Source: Vulcanimicrobiota bacterium
GTDB taxonomy: Bacteria; Eremiobacterota; Eremiobacteria; Baltobacterales; Baltobacteraceae
Direction: 5' to 3'
Length of the DNA: 17,182 bases
Assembly: GCA_028287545.1 (NCBI GenBank)
Contig: JAQBPL010000069.1
Coordinates: forward strand, 1 to 17,182
Shown piece after piece: positions 5,607 to 13,636 of the stretch. Every line of letters starts with the position of its first letter. Position 1 is the first letter of the stretch. A program made the position numbers and the translations under genes. The notes beneath the pieces were generated by a model, which was not told where the DNA came from, ran no database searches, and saw nothing but the letters and a program-made list of their open reading frames with translations.

Positions 5607-7697
5607 CTAGGGGCGCGCCGATGCGAACGCCGGCAGGGCCATGAATCCCGAAAGCGCCAGCGCCTTGGAGAAATGGTAGCCTTGCGCGCTGCCGCACGAG
5701 ATCGAGCTCACGAAATCCAGCTGTTCTTCGGTCTCGATCCCTTCGGCCGTGACCTCGAGCGAGAGGGCCTCCGCCATCGCGACGATCGATTTCACCAGCG
5801 CACGGCTCCGCGCGTCGCTCACCACGTCGGCGATGAACGAGCGATCGACCTTCACGCCGCTGATCGGCAGGCGCTTGAGATACGACAGCGATGAGTAGCC
5901 TACGCCGAAGTCGTCGATCGCGATACGAATGCCGGCCGCGGCCAGATTCTGCAGGGTCGGCAGCGCGACGGGGTCCAGCACCACCTGCTCGGTGATCTCC
6001 AGCGTGAGCGCATCGAACGTGAGGTCGTGCCGCCGCAGCGTGTCGAACACGAAGTCCGCGAAATCCGGCTCGCGCAAATCCCGCGGCGACACGTTCACCG
6101 CGACGCGGAAGCCGGGTACGTATGCGCGGGCCGCCGTGAGCATGGCGCACGATGCGGCCAAGACCCAGCGGTCGATTTCGACGATGAAGCCCGTTTCCTC
6201 GGCGATCGGAAGAAAGGCGTCGGGCCCCATGAGGCCGCGGGTCGGATGCTCCCAGCGGACCAGCGCCTCGCAGCCGCTCAGCACGTTCGCGTGTACGTCG
6301 AAGATGGGCTGATAGTGGACCCGCAGTTCCTTGCGGTCGATCGCGTGCCGCAGGTCGGCTTCGAGCGTGAGCCGGTCGGAAGCTTCCGCTTCCATCGAAC
6401 TCTCGAAGTGGACGGCGGCATTCCCGCCCGAACGCTTCGCGCGATACATCGCGGCGTCTGCGTGCGATAGGAGGGCGCGAGCCGCCCGACCGTGGTCCGG
6501 AAACGTCGCGATGCCGATGCTCGCGCCGACGAACAGCTCGTGCCCCTGGATTTCCATCGGCTCTCGAATGCGGCGGATCATGCGCTGCGCGATGATGTCG
6601 ATCGCCGCCGCGCCGGCGACGTGCGGCAGGAGCACGATGAACTCGTCACCGCCGGGCCGTGCGACGATATCCTCGTCGCGAACGGATTCCGCCAGCCGGG
6701 CGGCCACCGTGCGCAGGACCTCGTCGCCGACGTCGTGTCCGAGGGTGTCGTTGATCGCCTTGAAGCGGTCCAGGTCGAGGAACAAGAGCGCGAAGCGGCG
6801 CTTCCCCGATCCGGCATCGCGAATCAGCTCGGTCAACGAGTGTTCCAACGACAAGCGGTTCGGAAGGCCGGTGAGGCGATCGTGGTTGGCACTGCGCCAC
6901 GCGGTTTGCTCCGCGCGCTTGAGCTCCGTGATGTCGATGGAGATCCCGACCGCGCCGTTCACGTTGCCGTAGCGGAGGTCGCGCAACGGCTCGACGTGAT
7001 GACGGAGCCACCGCTCACCGAGCGCCGACTCGCCTTTGACGGCCTTGCCCGCGAAGGCGTCGTCGAGGTAGCTGCGGGACAAGAGCCGATCGCACGGTTC
7101 GTCGATCAGGTCGCGCGACTCCAAGCCGAGTTCGCCCAGCGCGTGGCCGGTGACCGCGCTGAACCGCGCGTCGCGGTCGGTCGTCCACAGCACGGCATCG
7201 ACGTTTTGCGTGACCAGCTGCAAGCGCTGTTCGCTCTTTTCGAGCTTCGAGGCCGCCTGGGCGCGCGCCGTCACGTCGCGCAGATGCACCAAGGTTTCGG
7301 CCGCCGACGGCTTGATGCGCACTTCGATCGAGCGGTCCGCCATCGGGAAGAGATACGTGTGCTCGTAGATCGTGCCCGTCTTGCGAGCGAGGCGTATGTC
7401 GGGCACGAGTTCCGATCCCAGCGGATCGACGATCTTCTCGAGCCGAAGGCCGACGAGACCATCTGCGCCGCTCGAGAGCAGCCGCTCAGCTTCCTCGTTG
7501 ACGTGCGTTACGACGAGGTCGTTGTCGACGATGTACATGCCGTCCGCGACGGCCTCGAGGATGTTGAAGCGGCGTTCGACCGCGTCTTCGGCGACCTTGA
7601 AGGCACGCGTGCGCGCGCGCCGGCTCAGCTGGTCCGCGAATACGAAGCCGGCCGCCGCGAACGCGATCGCTACCAGCGTCATGTTGATGAGAGCCAC
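5607..7697 (-). CDS. Membrane-anchored PAS-PAS-GGDEF-EAL c-di-GMP enzyme
   Basis: Bifunctional-type c-di-GMP signalling protein, 696 residues. Order: one N-terminal membrane segment (about 4-21), PAS-like domain 1 (about 40-145), PAS-like domain 2 (about 155-260, ending ISIDITELKRAEQ), GGDEF (about 270-430) and EAL (about 440-690). The cyclase keeps the GGDEF motif intact (349-353), the FLDLDRFKAIND metal segment (306-317) and an RxxD inhibitory site (Arg340-Asp343) five residues before GGDEF. The phosphodiesterase keeps EAL (477-479), ITE (568-570), DDFGVGYSSL (595-604) and AEGIE (651-655). Both activities are therefore possible; which dominates cannot be read from sequence. The start is a GTG; an ATG five codons in (7680-7682) is an alternative without a better Shine-Dalgarno. 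It lies last in a same-strand series behind two ABC genes, 183 bp away, so it may have its own promoter. Confidence 0.95.
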   Translation of the reverse strand: MALINMTLVAIAFAAAGFVFADQLSRRARTRAFKVAEDAVERRFNILEAVADGMYIVDNDLVVTHVNEEAERLLSSGADGLVGLRLEKIVDPLGSELVPDIRLARKTGTIYEHTYLFPMADRSIEVRIKPSAAETLVHLRDVTARAQAASKLEKSEQRLQLVTQNVDAVLWTTDRDARFSAVTGHALGELGLESRDLIDEPCDRLLSRSYLDDAFAGKAVKGESALGERWLRHHVEPLRDLRYGNVNGAVGISIDITELKRAEQTAWRSANHDRLTGLPNRLSLEHSLTELIRDAGSGKRRFALLFLDLDRFKAINDTLGHDVGDEVLRTVAARLAESVRDEDIVARPGGDEFIVLLPHVAGAAAIDIIAQRMIRRIREPMEIQGHELFVGASIGIATFPDHGRAARALLSHADAAMYRAKRSGGNAAVHFESSMEAEASDRLTLEADLRHAIDRKELRVHYQPIFDVHANVLSGCEALVRWEHPTRGLMGPDAFLPIAEETGFIVEIDRWVLAASCAMLTAARAYVPGFRVAVNVSPRDLREPDFADFVFDTLRRHDLTFDALTLEITEQVVLDPVALPTLQNLAAAGIRIAIDDFGVGYSSLSYLKRLPISGVKVDRSFIADVVSDARSRALVKSIVAMAEALSLEVTAEGIETEEQLDFVSSISCGSAQGYHFSKALALSGFMALPAFASARP

Positions 7698-7815
7698 GCC
7701 GAACCTACGCTCTCTTCAAACGCGGGAAGCCGCCTGGCCTTGGCCGGACGAACATCCGTTGGGGTTACCCTCACCCGGAAACGGCGACTTGCGGGTAGAG
7801 CCGAGTCGCTCGCTC

Positions 7816-7845
7816 ATTGTGCAGGTTCCGCCGGATGATTAGCAA
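7816..7845 (-). promoter_or_regulatory. Possible promoter for the GGDEF-EAL gene
   Basis: On the - strand, TTGCTA (7845-7840) and CACAAT (7821-7816) are separated by 18 bp and each match the sigma-70 consensus at four of six positions. The start would lie near 7809, leaving a leader of about 110 nt before the GTG at 7697. It is a weak match in a 183-bp gap that contains no other gene. Confidence 0.25.
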
Positions 7846-7880
7846 GCGCGCAGCGTCAAGGTTCGGCCAGAGCCTCGGCG

Positions 7881-9575
7881 TCAGGCTGCTCTCAGCGGAG
7901 CGAGGGTCCACCGGCCGTCCTCGTGCAGGTCGAGAACGTCGTCGTGGAATTGCAAAAGTTCTGGACGGTGTCCGACGCTTACGTATGACGGGGTGTACCG
8001 CGCGAGCGCCCGATACACCGCCGTTTGCCGCCCGGCGTCGAGTGCGCTCGTCGCTTCGTCGAGCAGCGCATAGGCCGGTTTTGCCAGCAGCAGCCGGGCG
8101 AACGCGATGCGCTGCTGCTCTCCCAGCGAGAGAACGCGCCCGAAATCGGGTGTCCCGTCGAGGCCGCCGGCGCGCTCGACCAAACCCTCCAGATCGACGG
8201 CGGCGAGAACGGCGCGCGCGGCGTCGTCGTCGAGCGGCTCGGGCCGAGGATAGCTGAGTTCCGCACGCAGCGATCCGCCGATCAGGTACGGCGCTTGCGG
8301 CAGGAAGAAGAGCCGCTCGAGCGGCGGTTCTCCGAGCGCCCCGGTCCCGGCCGTCCATAACCCGGCGATCACGCGCAGCAGCGAACTCTTCCCGCTCCCA
8401 CTCGGGCCGCGGACCAGAATGCGAGAGCCGCGGGCGACCGCGAACGAGAGCTCGCGAATCAACTCGCGTCGCCGGTCGGGGGTGAGGATCGTTACGCGGT
8501 CGAGCTCGAGCGCGGGCGCTTCGTGCGTGATGATGTGCGGCCCCGTATCGACCGCCGTCATCGCGGAGAGCATCGTCGAGAGGCGTTCGATGACCGCGGA
8601 GAGCTGACCGATGTTCCCCAGCGCCGCGACCAGCACGCTGAGCGATCCGACGGCAAGCGCGACGTCGCCGGCGACCTCGAGGACGGTGCCGACGGGCATC
8701 GTCTTCGCGAGGACGCGCGGACCGAGAACCAGGATCGGCAGAACGATAGGCAGGTTCTGCAAGAGCGCGGAGTAGGCGCTCAGGAAGAAGTACTGCCAGC
8801 GCGCGATCCCGATGTTGACGTCGATCACCGCGCCGAGGCGTTCGTGCAGCGCGGCCGCTTCGTCGCGTTCGCCTTGATAGAACGCGATCGACTCCGCGTC
8901 GTCACGCACGCGGATCAGCCCGAATCGCAAGTCCGCCTGACGGCGCAGCACCGCGAAGTTGAGCCGGCGCAACCGGCTCTGGAAGACGAAGAGGCCGATC
9001 GCCGTCCCGACGGCGGCGTAGGCGACGACCGTCCAGTGCAGCGTGGCGTCGATGCGGAAGATCGCGACGGCGGGAGCGACGAGGCCGACGACGGCGCCGA
9101 CCACGGCGTTGAACAACGAGATGATCCCGCTCGCGAACGAGGAGGCGTCCTCGCTGATGCGCTGATCGGGGTTGTCGATCTCGTGCCGTTCCGCGACGCG
9201 GTAAAATCCGCGGCCGGTGAAGTAGTGCCCGAGCAGGTGGTGCGTCAGATGCCGCCGCCAGTGATTCGCGAGCAGATCGGGCAGGTATTGCTGGGCGATC
9301 CCGAACGGGACGAAGAGCGCGAGGATCACCGCGAAGACGACGATCTCGTGGTGCAGCAAGGCGCCGTTCCGCGTCGAGAGCGCGGTGATCATCGCGCCGC
9401 CCTGCTTGTTCACGTACGTCTGCACGATCGGTCCGGTGATGACGGCGATCGTTCCGGCGACGATCAGCGCGATCGCAACGCGGCGATCGAGCGATCGCAG
9501 GTATTCGCTCACGAACGGCCAGGCGGCGCGCGCGAGCGCGGCGAGGCTCTTCGGTTTCGGGACGGCGTTCGTCAC
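7881..9575 (-). CDS. ABC half-transporter, SbmA/YddA-like, second of pair
   Basis: Fused membrane-ATPase exporter/importer subunit, 564 residues. The N-terminal half (about 30-330) is an SbmA/BacA/YddA-type membrane domain with the family's IDNPDQRISEDASSF block (133-147). The C-terminal half is a complete ATPase: Walker A GPSGSGKS (390-397), Q-loop Gln427, signature LSLGEQQR (482-489), Walker B ALLDE (503-507) and switch His536. The open frame runs much further upstream, but that stretch is antisense-like sequence over the neighbouring gene. The true start is the GTG at 9575, with AGGAGG 4 nt before it and a 4-nt GTGA overlap with the upstream ABC gene. Relatives move peptides, bleomycin-type glycopeptides or cobalamin; the substrate here is unknown. 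Confidence 0.92.
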   Translation of the reverse strand: MTNAVPKPKSLAALARAAWPFVSEYLRSLDRRVAIALIVAGTIAVITGPIVQTYVNKQGGAMITALSTRNGALLHHEIVVFAVILALFVPFGIAQQYLPDLLANHWRRHLTHHLLGHYFTGRGFYRVAERHEIDNPDQRISEDASSFASGIISLFNAVVGAVVGLVAPAVAIFRIDATLHWTVVAYAAVGTAIGLFVFQSRLRRLNFAVLRRQADLRFGLIRVRDDAESIAFYQGERDEAAALHERLGAVIDVNIGIARWQYFFLSAYSALLQNLPIVLPILVLGPRVLAKTMPVGTVLEVAGDVALAVGSLSVLVAALGNIGQLSAVIERLSTMLSAMTAVDTGPHIITHEAPALELDRVTILTPDRRRELIRELSFAVARGSRILVRGPSGSGKSSLLRVIAGLWTAGTGALGEPPLERLFFLPQAPYLIGGSLRAELSYPRPEPLDDDAARAVLAAVDLEGLVERAGGLDGTPDFGRVLSLGEQQRIAFARLLLAKPAYALLDEATSALDAGRQTAVYRALARYTPSYVSVGHRPELLQFHDDVLDLHEDGRWTLAPLRAA

Positions 9576-11293
9576 GAGGCCTCCTGCACGAAAGCCTGCC
9601 GCGGCGTCGTCACGATCGCCTTCCCGTCTTGGATCAGCACGCCGCGATCGTGGTACGCGGCGAGCGACGAGCGATGGCCGACCGACACGAGCGTAACGCC
9701 GCGCGCGCGCAGGAGACGGTACACCGCTTCCTCGTCGGCGGGTTCGAGCGCGCTCGTCGCCTCGTCGAGGATCGCGTAGCGCGGCCGCGCGAGCAGGACG
9801 CGCGCGAGCGCGAGCCGCTGCCGTTCGCCGGATGAGAGCAGATCGTCCCACGGCTGCGGGACGTCGAATCCCTCGGCCCGTGCCGGCAATTCGGCAAGAC
9901 CGACCGCGGCGAGCGCGTCGCGCAATTCCGCCTCGGAGCGCTGCCGCGTGCGGTTCGGGTAGAGCAACTCTTCGCGCAGCGTGCCGTTCCGAAGGTACGC
10001 CCGCTGAGGCAAGAACATCATCGAGTCGAGCGGGGGGCGCAAGATCGCACCGGTGCCTGCGTTCCAAAGCCCGGCGATCGCGCGGAGCAGCGAGCTTTTT
10101 CCGCTGCCGCTCGGACCGGTCACCAAGAGCGCAGAGCCGTTTGGCACATTGACCGAGAGGCCGGTGAAGAGGCGACGCGCACCGTCGGGGGTCTCCAGCG
10201 CGAGCCCCTCGAGCCCGAGCGCGGGGCCGTCGCGTAACGCGATCGATCTCGGCACGTTTGCCGGTCGTTCGATCGAGGTCAGCAGTGTGTTCACGCGCGT
10301 CGTCGAAGCGAAGATCCCGGCGAGCCCGGCGAGCGACTGCGTAAGCGCGGTGAACCCGCCGATGACGCCGGCTGCGTTCCCGCTCGTCTGGACCACGACC
10401 CCGACCGCCAGGTGCCCTGAGAGAACTTGCGGCGCGAGCACGACGATCGGCAGCAGCACCGGCAGGTTCGCGAAGGCGAGGTTGAAGCCGTTCAGGTAGA
10501 CGTCGCTCCAGCGCAAAATGCGATTTTGATTGCCGTACACCGGGACGAATCGCGTCGTCGCGCGCTCGGCCTCCGGCGCGCCGCCGCCGTAGAAGGCGAT
10601 CGCCTCGGCGTTCCTGCGAACGTGCGCGAGCGACGAGCGGAAATCGGCTTCGACCTGCAGCTGGCGGAAGTTGAGCGCGGTCAGGCGGCGCTGGAAGACG
10701 ACGATCGCGAAGACCGAGCTGAGCGCGCCGTATGCGAGCAGCAGCTCGGCGGTCAGCGCGGAGGTGTGCCAGAGCGCGATCGTGCTGAACACGACCGACG
10801 CCGGCGCCGAGACGACCAAGACGCTGAGCACGACGGACATCTGGGTGAAACTGTTGATGTCCTCCGCGATGCGCTGATCGGGATTGTCGATCGTGCGGTC
10901 GAACCCGATCCGATAATACGCCCGCCGCGCGAAATAGCGATCCAAGACGCGGATCGTGAGCCACCGACGCCAGTGGATCGGCAGCAGGTTGAGCAGGTAC
11001 TCGTACACCGACGCGGCTGCGATGTAGACGATCAGGATGCCGAAGAACGCGACGATCGCGGCGCGCAGCGACGCGGGCGTGCCGGTCGCGAGCACCGTCA
11101 CGAGCGCCCCCGAGCGCGCGTTCAGCACCGGACCCAGCGCCGCGGTCGCGACGCTGAGTCCCAGCGAGAACGCCAGCATCGCGAGGGCTCCGAGCCGCTC
11201 CGAGCCGGCGAAATACGCGAGCGCGAGACCCAGCAGCGGCGGCAGCGATCTCGACGAAAGCCGCGCTCGCTCGTTCGCGGGCGGGGAAACCAT
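9572..11293 (-). CDS. ABC half-transporter, SbmA/YddA-like, first of pair
   Basis: Partner of the following ABC gene, 573 residues from the ATG. The membrane domain spans about 20-335 with five or six hydrophobic segments and IHWRRWLTIRVLDRYF (106-121), IDNPDQRIAEDINSF (135-149) and ADFRSSLAHVRRNAEAIAFY (216-235), all characteristic of the YddA/Rv1819c-like family. The ATPase carries Walker A GPSGSGKS (393-400), Gln430, signature LSSGERQR (486-493), Walker B YAILDE (506-511) and His540. Both subunits keep the catalytic Glu after Walker B, so a heterodimer could have two working ATP sites. A GTG at 11338 would add 15 residues but lacks family sequence; the ATG start has only a weak GAG upstream. 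The stop overlaps the next start by 4 nt, implying co-translation. Confidence 0.9.
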   Translation of the reverse strand: MVSPPANERARLSSRSLPPLLGLALAYFAGSERLGALAMLAFSLGLSVATAALGPVLNARSGALVTVLATGTPASLRAAIVAFFGILIVYIAAASVYEYLLNLLPIHWRRWLTIRVLDRYFARRAYYRIGFDRTIDNPDQRIAEDINSFTQMSVVLSVLVVSAPASVVFSTIALWHTSALTAELLLAYGALSSVFAIVVFQRRLTALNFRQLQVEADFRSSLAHVRRNAEAIAFYGGGAPEAERATTRFVPVYGNQNRILRWSDVYLNGFNLAFANLPVLLPIVVLAPQVLSGHLAVGVVVQTSGNAAGVIGGFTALTQSLAGLAGIFASTTRVNTLLTSIERPANVPRSIALRDGPALGLEGLALETPDGARRLFTGLSVNVPNGSALLVTGPSGSGKSSLLRAIAGLWNAGTGAILRPPLDSMMFLPQRAYLRNGTLREELLYPNRTRQRSEAELRDALAAVGLAELPARAEGFDVPQPWDDLLSSGERQRLALARVLLARPRYAILDEATSALEPADEEAVYRLLRARGVTLVSVGHRSSLAAYHDRGVLIQDGKAIVTTPRQAFVQEAS

Positions 11294-11376
11294 AGTTCGC
11301 TCAACCCGGGCGCCGCTCGCGCGGATGCGCGAACGCACGACGATCCGGCGGGATTACCGCGCCGTCGAAAGATCGG

Positions 11377-11853
11377 TCAGGTCAAGCGCGCAGGGTGCCG
11401 GCGCGCGGCTTCGATGCGCGTGCCGGCCAGCGGATCGCGCATCGGCTGGAAGGCTGACGCGTCGATCTCGTCCGGGATCACGAGCATCGTTCCGCCGTGC
11501 CGCACGGCGATCGACGCGGCTCCGGCGAGATGGAGCACGTCCTCCGCTACGAGGACGCAATCGCCCGCGGGAACGGTCCCGTCGATCCGCCTCGCCTCGG
11601 CGTCGGCGACGCCGTGCTCGCACAACGCTTCGTACAGCGTCTGGTCCCGATCGTGGCGCAGCCAACGGGCGACGACGTGGGCGATGCCCAGCTCCTCGAC
11701 CTGCTCGCGCCCGAGGGGACCGGCGCCGCTCTTCGCGACGCCGAGCCAGGTATGCCGCACTCCGGCACGGTGCAGATCGCGAATCGCCTCTTGGGCACAG
11801 GCACGATTCGGAAACTCCGCGACGAGAATTCCGAGCAAGTCGTTGTGCTGCAT
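11377..11853 (-). CDS. General-stress-protein-like small protein (YflT/GSP17M type)
   Basis: Cytoplasmic protein of 158 residues. The first 40 residues (LGILVAEFPNRACAQEAIRD, LHRAGVRHTWLGVAK) match the pattern of the general stress protein 17M/YflT-like domain: a beta strand, a helix starting after an N/D-R-A turn, then xAGxxxxxIGV. The middle holds LYEALCEHGVADAEARRI (73-90), followed by a strand with LVAEDV and GAASIAVRHGG (111-121). This parallels the second part of such proteins, where a helix contacting the GA motif closes the domain. Function is unknown beyond association with stress responses. The open frame extends upstream, but the ATG at 11853 has a full GGGAGG Shine-Dalgarno 6 nt away. 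It precedes the ABC pair by 83 bp on the same strand and could be co-transcribed. The family assignment is moderate. Confidence 0.7.
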   Translation of the reverse strand: MQHNDLLGILVAEFPNRACAQEAIRDLHRAGVRHTWLGVAKSGAGPLGREQVEELGIAHVVARWLRHDRDQTLYEALCEHGVADAEARRIDGTVPAGDCVLVAEDVLHLAGAASIAVRHGGTMLVIPDEIDASAFQPMRDPLAGTRIEAARRHPARLT

Positions 11854-12012
11854 GCCAGCCTCCCGCGCCGGTTCGACGTCGGCATAGAGGTGTTCGTGAC
11901 GTGCATGCCGCGCGCACCTCGCCTCAGCGAACCCTCGCTCGCCGGCGGGCGGCTCGAAGGGCTGGAGTATCGAGCGTCTCCTCGAATGTACCGCCCCGTA
12001 TCGATGCGGCAC

Positions 12013-12039
12013 TATACTCGTCTTGGTGAAAGATAGGAG
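12013..12039 (+). promoter_or_regulatory. Putative -10 and ribosome-binding site of the GYD gene
   Basis: TATACT (12013-12018) matches the -10 consensus at five of six positions. An AGGAG Shine-Dalgarno (12035-12039) lies 6 nt before the ATG at 12046. The leader would be about 20 nt. No convincing -35 hexamer lies at the expected distance, which is common in this window. Confidence 0.45.
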
Positions 12040-12045
12040 CGTCGT

Positions 12046-12423
12046 ATGTCCCACTATCTGCTCGAAATTGCGTACACGCCGGAAGCTTGGGCGGCGCAGT
12101 TGGAAGATCCCAAGAATCGCGAAGAAGTGATCCGACCCGTTCTAGAGAGTGTCGGCGCCCGGTTCGAGTGCCTGTATTATGCCTTCGGCGATCGCGACAT
12201 CGTCGGCGTCATCGAAGCCCCCGACAATGTGAGCGTTGCCGCGATCTCGCTCGCGTTCAGCGCCGGCGGTGCGCTCAAGTCATGCCGCACGACGCCGCTC
12301 ATGACCGTGCAAGAGGGCATGGAGGCGATGCGCAGGGGGTTCCGTGCGTACGGTGTCTACAAACCGCCTTCGGAAGGAGCCGCCGCCGGAACGCGGGGCC
12401 GCGAGAAGGTGCGCACCAACTGA
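12046..12423 (+). CDS. GYD-domain protein
   Basis: Small cytoplasmic ferredoxin-fold protein of 125 residues belonging to the GYD family, named for a motif in the middle of the domain. Matching elements are the N-terminal strand YLLEIAYTPEAW (4-15), the helix rich in acidic and basic residues with REEVIRPVLESVGARFE (25-41), the YYAFGDRDIVGVIEAPDNVSVAAISLAFSAGGALKS core (44-79; the motif reads GDRD here), and LMTVQEGMEAM near 85-95. The last 25 residues are Gly/Arg/Lys-rich and outside the domain. GYD proteins have no settled function; the fold resembles small dimeric alpha-beta barrels. It stands alone between a divergent stress-type gene and the membrane protein/Rieske pair. Confidence 0.88.
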   Translation: MSHYLLEIAYTPEAWAAQLEDPKNREEVIRPVLESVGARFECLYYAFGDRDIVGVIEAPDNVSVAAISLAFSAGGALKSCRTTPLMTVQEGMEAMRRGFRAYGVYKPPSEGAAAGTRGREKVRTN

Positions 12424-12472
12424 TCCTGCGCGAGCGTGCGTCCGCCCGCCCAGGCTGTGCCGCTGATGGGCC

Positions 12473-12488
12473 GGTCGGTTGCCCGACC
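12473..12488 (+). terminator. Weak hairpin after the GYD gene
   Basis: GGTCGG, loop TTGC, CCGACC is a perfect 6-bp stem about 50 nt downstream of the GYD stop codon. The following sequence (TCGCTCATCGGATTCTCTTC) is only mildly pyrimidine-rich, without a proper T-tract. It may mark the 3' end of the transcript. Confidence 0.3.
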
Positions 12489-12562
12489 TCGCTCATCGGA
12501 TTCTCTTCGTGCCCTCACCGGACGCTCATCGCGGCCCAAGGCCGATGTAAGGGCGCAAGCAG

Positions 12563-12577
12563 TATGCTTGGCGCATG
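12563..12577 (+). promoter_or_regulatory. Putative -10 (TATGCT) 6 nt before the membrane-protein ATG
   Basis: TATGCT at 12563-12568, 6 nt, then the ATG at 12575. With normal -10 to start spacing the mRNA would begin at the start codon. No Shine-Dalgarno lies between, supporting a leaderless start. The 16 nt from GTATGCT through ATG match the transporter start region at 3923-3938 at 14 of 16 positions. Confidence 0.45.
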
Positions 12578-13090
12578 GGCTTGGAAATCGTCCTTATCCG
12601 TGACTTGACGGCATTTACCGCGCCGTGGCGGTCGCTCTTCAACCATTCGGCTCCCGTCGAGATGTCGGTCGTCGCCGTGCACGTGCTTGCCATGCTCGTC
12701 GCGGGCGGACTCGCCATCGCGCACGACCGCGGCACCCTGCGGGCCGGCGGCTGGACCGCCGCGATCCGGGAACACCATTTTGCCGAACTGCACGCGGTGC
12801 ACCGCACCATCGTCGCGGCGCTGGCAATCTGCGTGCTCAGCGGCCTCGCGCTTTTTGCAGCCGACGTCAAGACGTACGCCGTCTCGGTGCCGTTTTGGAT
12901 AAAGATGGCGCTCATCGCGACGCTGCTGGTCAACGCGCTGGTCATGACGTCGACCGAAGGGACCCTCCGCGTCAACTCGGGCGGCGCCGCGGCGGCGGCG
13001 TGGACACGCATCCGGGTGAGCTCGGTCGTGAGCGCGGCCTTGTGGGGAGCGATCGTCCTGGTCAGCATCGTCCTCTCGCTCTCAAAATGA
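12575..13090 (+). CDS. Four-helix membrane protein, candidate heme-b redox partner
   Basis: Inner-membrane protein of 171 residues with four predicted helices (about 30-50, 77-97, 107-127, 147-169). Histidines cluster where bis-His heme ligation could occur: His36 within helix 1, and His67, His68, His73 and His76 just before or at the start of helix 2. The segments VAVHVLAMLVAGGLAIAHDR, then AICVLSGLALFAADVKTY, then FWIKMALIATLLVNAL resemble the H...G...DLR / tGlLLF...KmlLl...N pattern of DUF6644/DUF2214-like cytochrome-b-type membrane proteins. I recall this family only by pattern. A Rieske-type gene follows 30 nt later with its own Shine-Dalgarno, so the two should be co-transcribed and may exchange electrons. 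Heme binding is inferred, not shown. Confidence 0.75.
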   Translation: MGLEIVLIRDLTAFTAPWRSLFNHSAPVEMSVVAVHVLAMLVAGGLAIAHDRGTLRAGGWTAAIREHHFAELHAVHRTIVAALAICVLSGLALFAADVKTYAVSVPFWIKMALIATLLVNALVMTSTEGTLRVNSGGAAAAAWTRIRVSSVVSAALWGAIVLVSIVLSLSK

Positions 13091-13120
13091 CGTACTCGAA
13101 CGTTCTGGAGGTCACTCACT

Positions 13121-13636
13121 ATGTCGGTCAGTAAGTCGCCGTGCGCGGGAAGCTGCCCCATCGATCGCGCGCGCTTTCTACGCTCGGCTGCCGCTGCGGC
13201 GCTGGCGGGAATCGGCGGCGCTGCGCTTTTGGCCGACCCCGCCTTCGCGCAATCGGTCGATTCCGTCGTGCCGACGCGATCGCAGGGAAGCGTGCATACC
13301 TACGCGATTCCCGCAAAGGAAGGCGCGCTGATCGATTCCGGTAACGGGGTGGTCCTCGCACGCGTGAAAAACACCGTCTACGCGCTGTCCATCACGTGTC
13401 CGCATCGGTCGGTGACGACGCTGGAGTGGATGCCGGACGCGAGGGAATTCCATTGTCCCAAGCATGACGCCCACTTTCAATCCGACGGCGAGCTCATCGA
13501 CGGCCGTCCGGATCGTGCGATGGACCGCTACGCCGTGCGCCGCTCCGGCAAGACCATCGTGGTCGATACCGCCGCGGTCCTCCAGCAAGACACGGCGCAA
13601 GACGCGTGGAGCCGCGCAACGGTAACGGTCGCCTAA
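13121..13636 (+). CDS. Exported Rieske-type [2Fe-2S] protein
   Basis: Electron-transfer protein of 171 residues. Residues 1-43 look like an export signal: a basic RARFLR segment (17-22), the hydrophobic run SAAAAALAGIGGAALLA, and an AFA-type cleavage site near 41-44. RARFL resembles a Tat motif but has Ala between the arginines, so Tat export is plausible and not certain. The cluster ligands are Cys93-x-His95 and Cys112-x2-His115, 16 residues between boxes. The boxes read CPHRS and CPKHD, so both extra Cys of high-potential Rieske proteins (CTHLGC, CPCHGS) are absent. This predicts a lower-potential, ferredoxin-like site. A TGGAGGT Shine-Dalgarno sits about 8 nt before the ATG. It follows the four-helix membrane protein by 30 nt. 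Confidence 0.9.
   Translation: MSVSKSPCAGSCPIDRARFLRSAAAAALAGIGGAALLADPAFAQSVDSVVPTRSQGSVHTYAIPAKEGALIDSGNGVVLARVKNTVYALSITCPHRSVTTLEWMPDAREFHCPKHDAHFQSDGELIDGRPDRAMDRYAVRRSGKTIVVDTAAVLQQDTAQDAWSRATVTVA

Noticed and set aside
6492..7838. 448-residue + strand open frame over the GGDEF-EAL gene
   Set aside because: It is antisense to intact PAS and GGDEF domains, with shadow-type composition.
8523..9779. 418-residue + strand open frame antisense to the ABC genes
   Set aside because: It is extremely rich in Arg, Asp and Glu with no recognisable domain, and it lies opposite clear ABC motifs. Long antisense frames are expected in high-GC DNA.
9576..10964. Long upstream extension of the second ABC frame, giving a 1027-residue fusion
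   Set aside because: The extension is Arg-rich shadow of the first ABC gene. The GTG at 9575 with AGGAGG before it and a 4-nt overlap is the natural start.
10427..11887. 486-residue + strand open frame
   Set aside because: It runs opposite the first ABC gene and the stress-type gene, has low-complexity Arg/Asp/Glu composition, no Shine-Dalgarno and no domain.
11854..12054. N-terminal extension of the stress-type protein to 225 residues
   Set aside because: It overlaps the GYD gene start and promoter, is not family-like, and the ATG at 11853 has a full Shine-Dalgarno.
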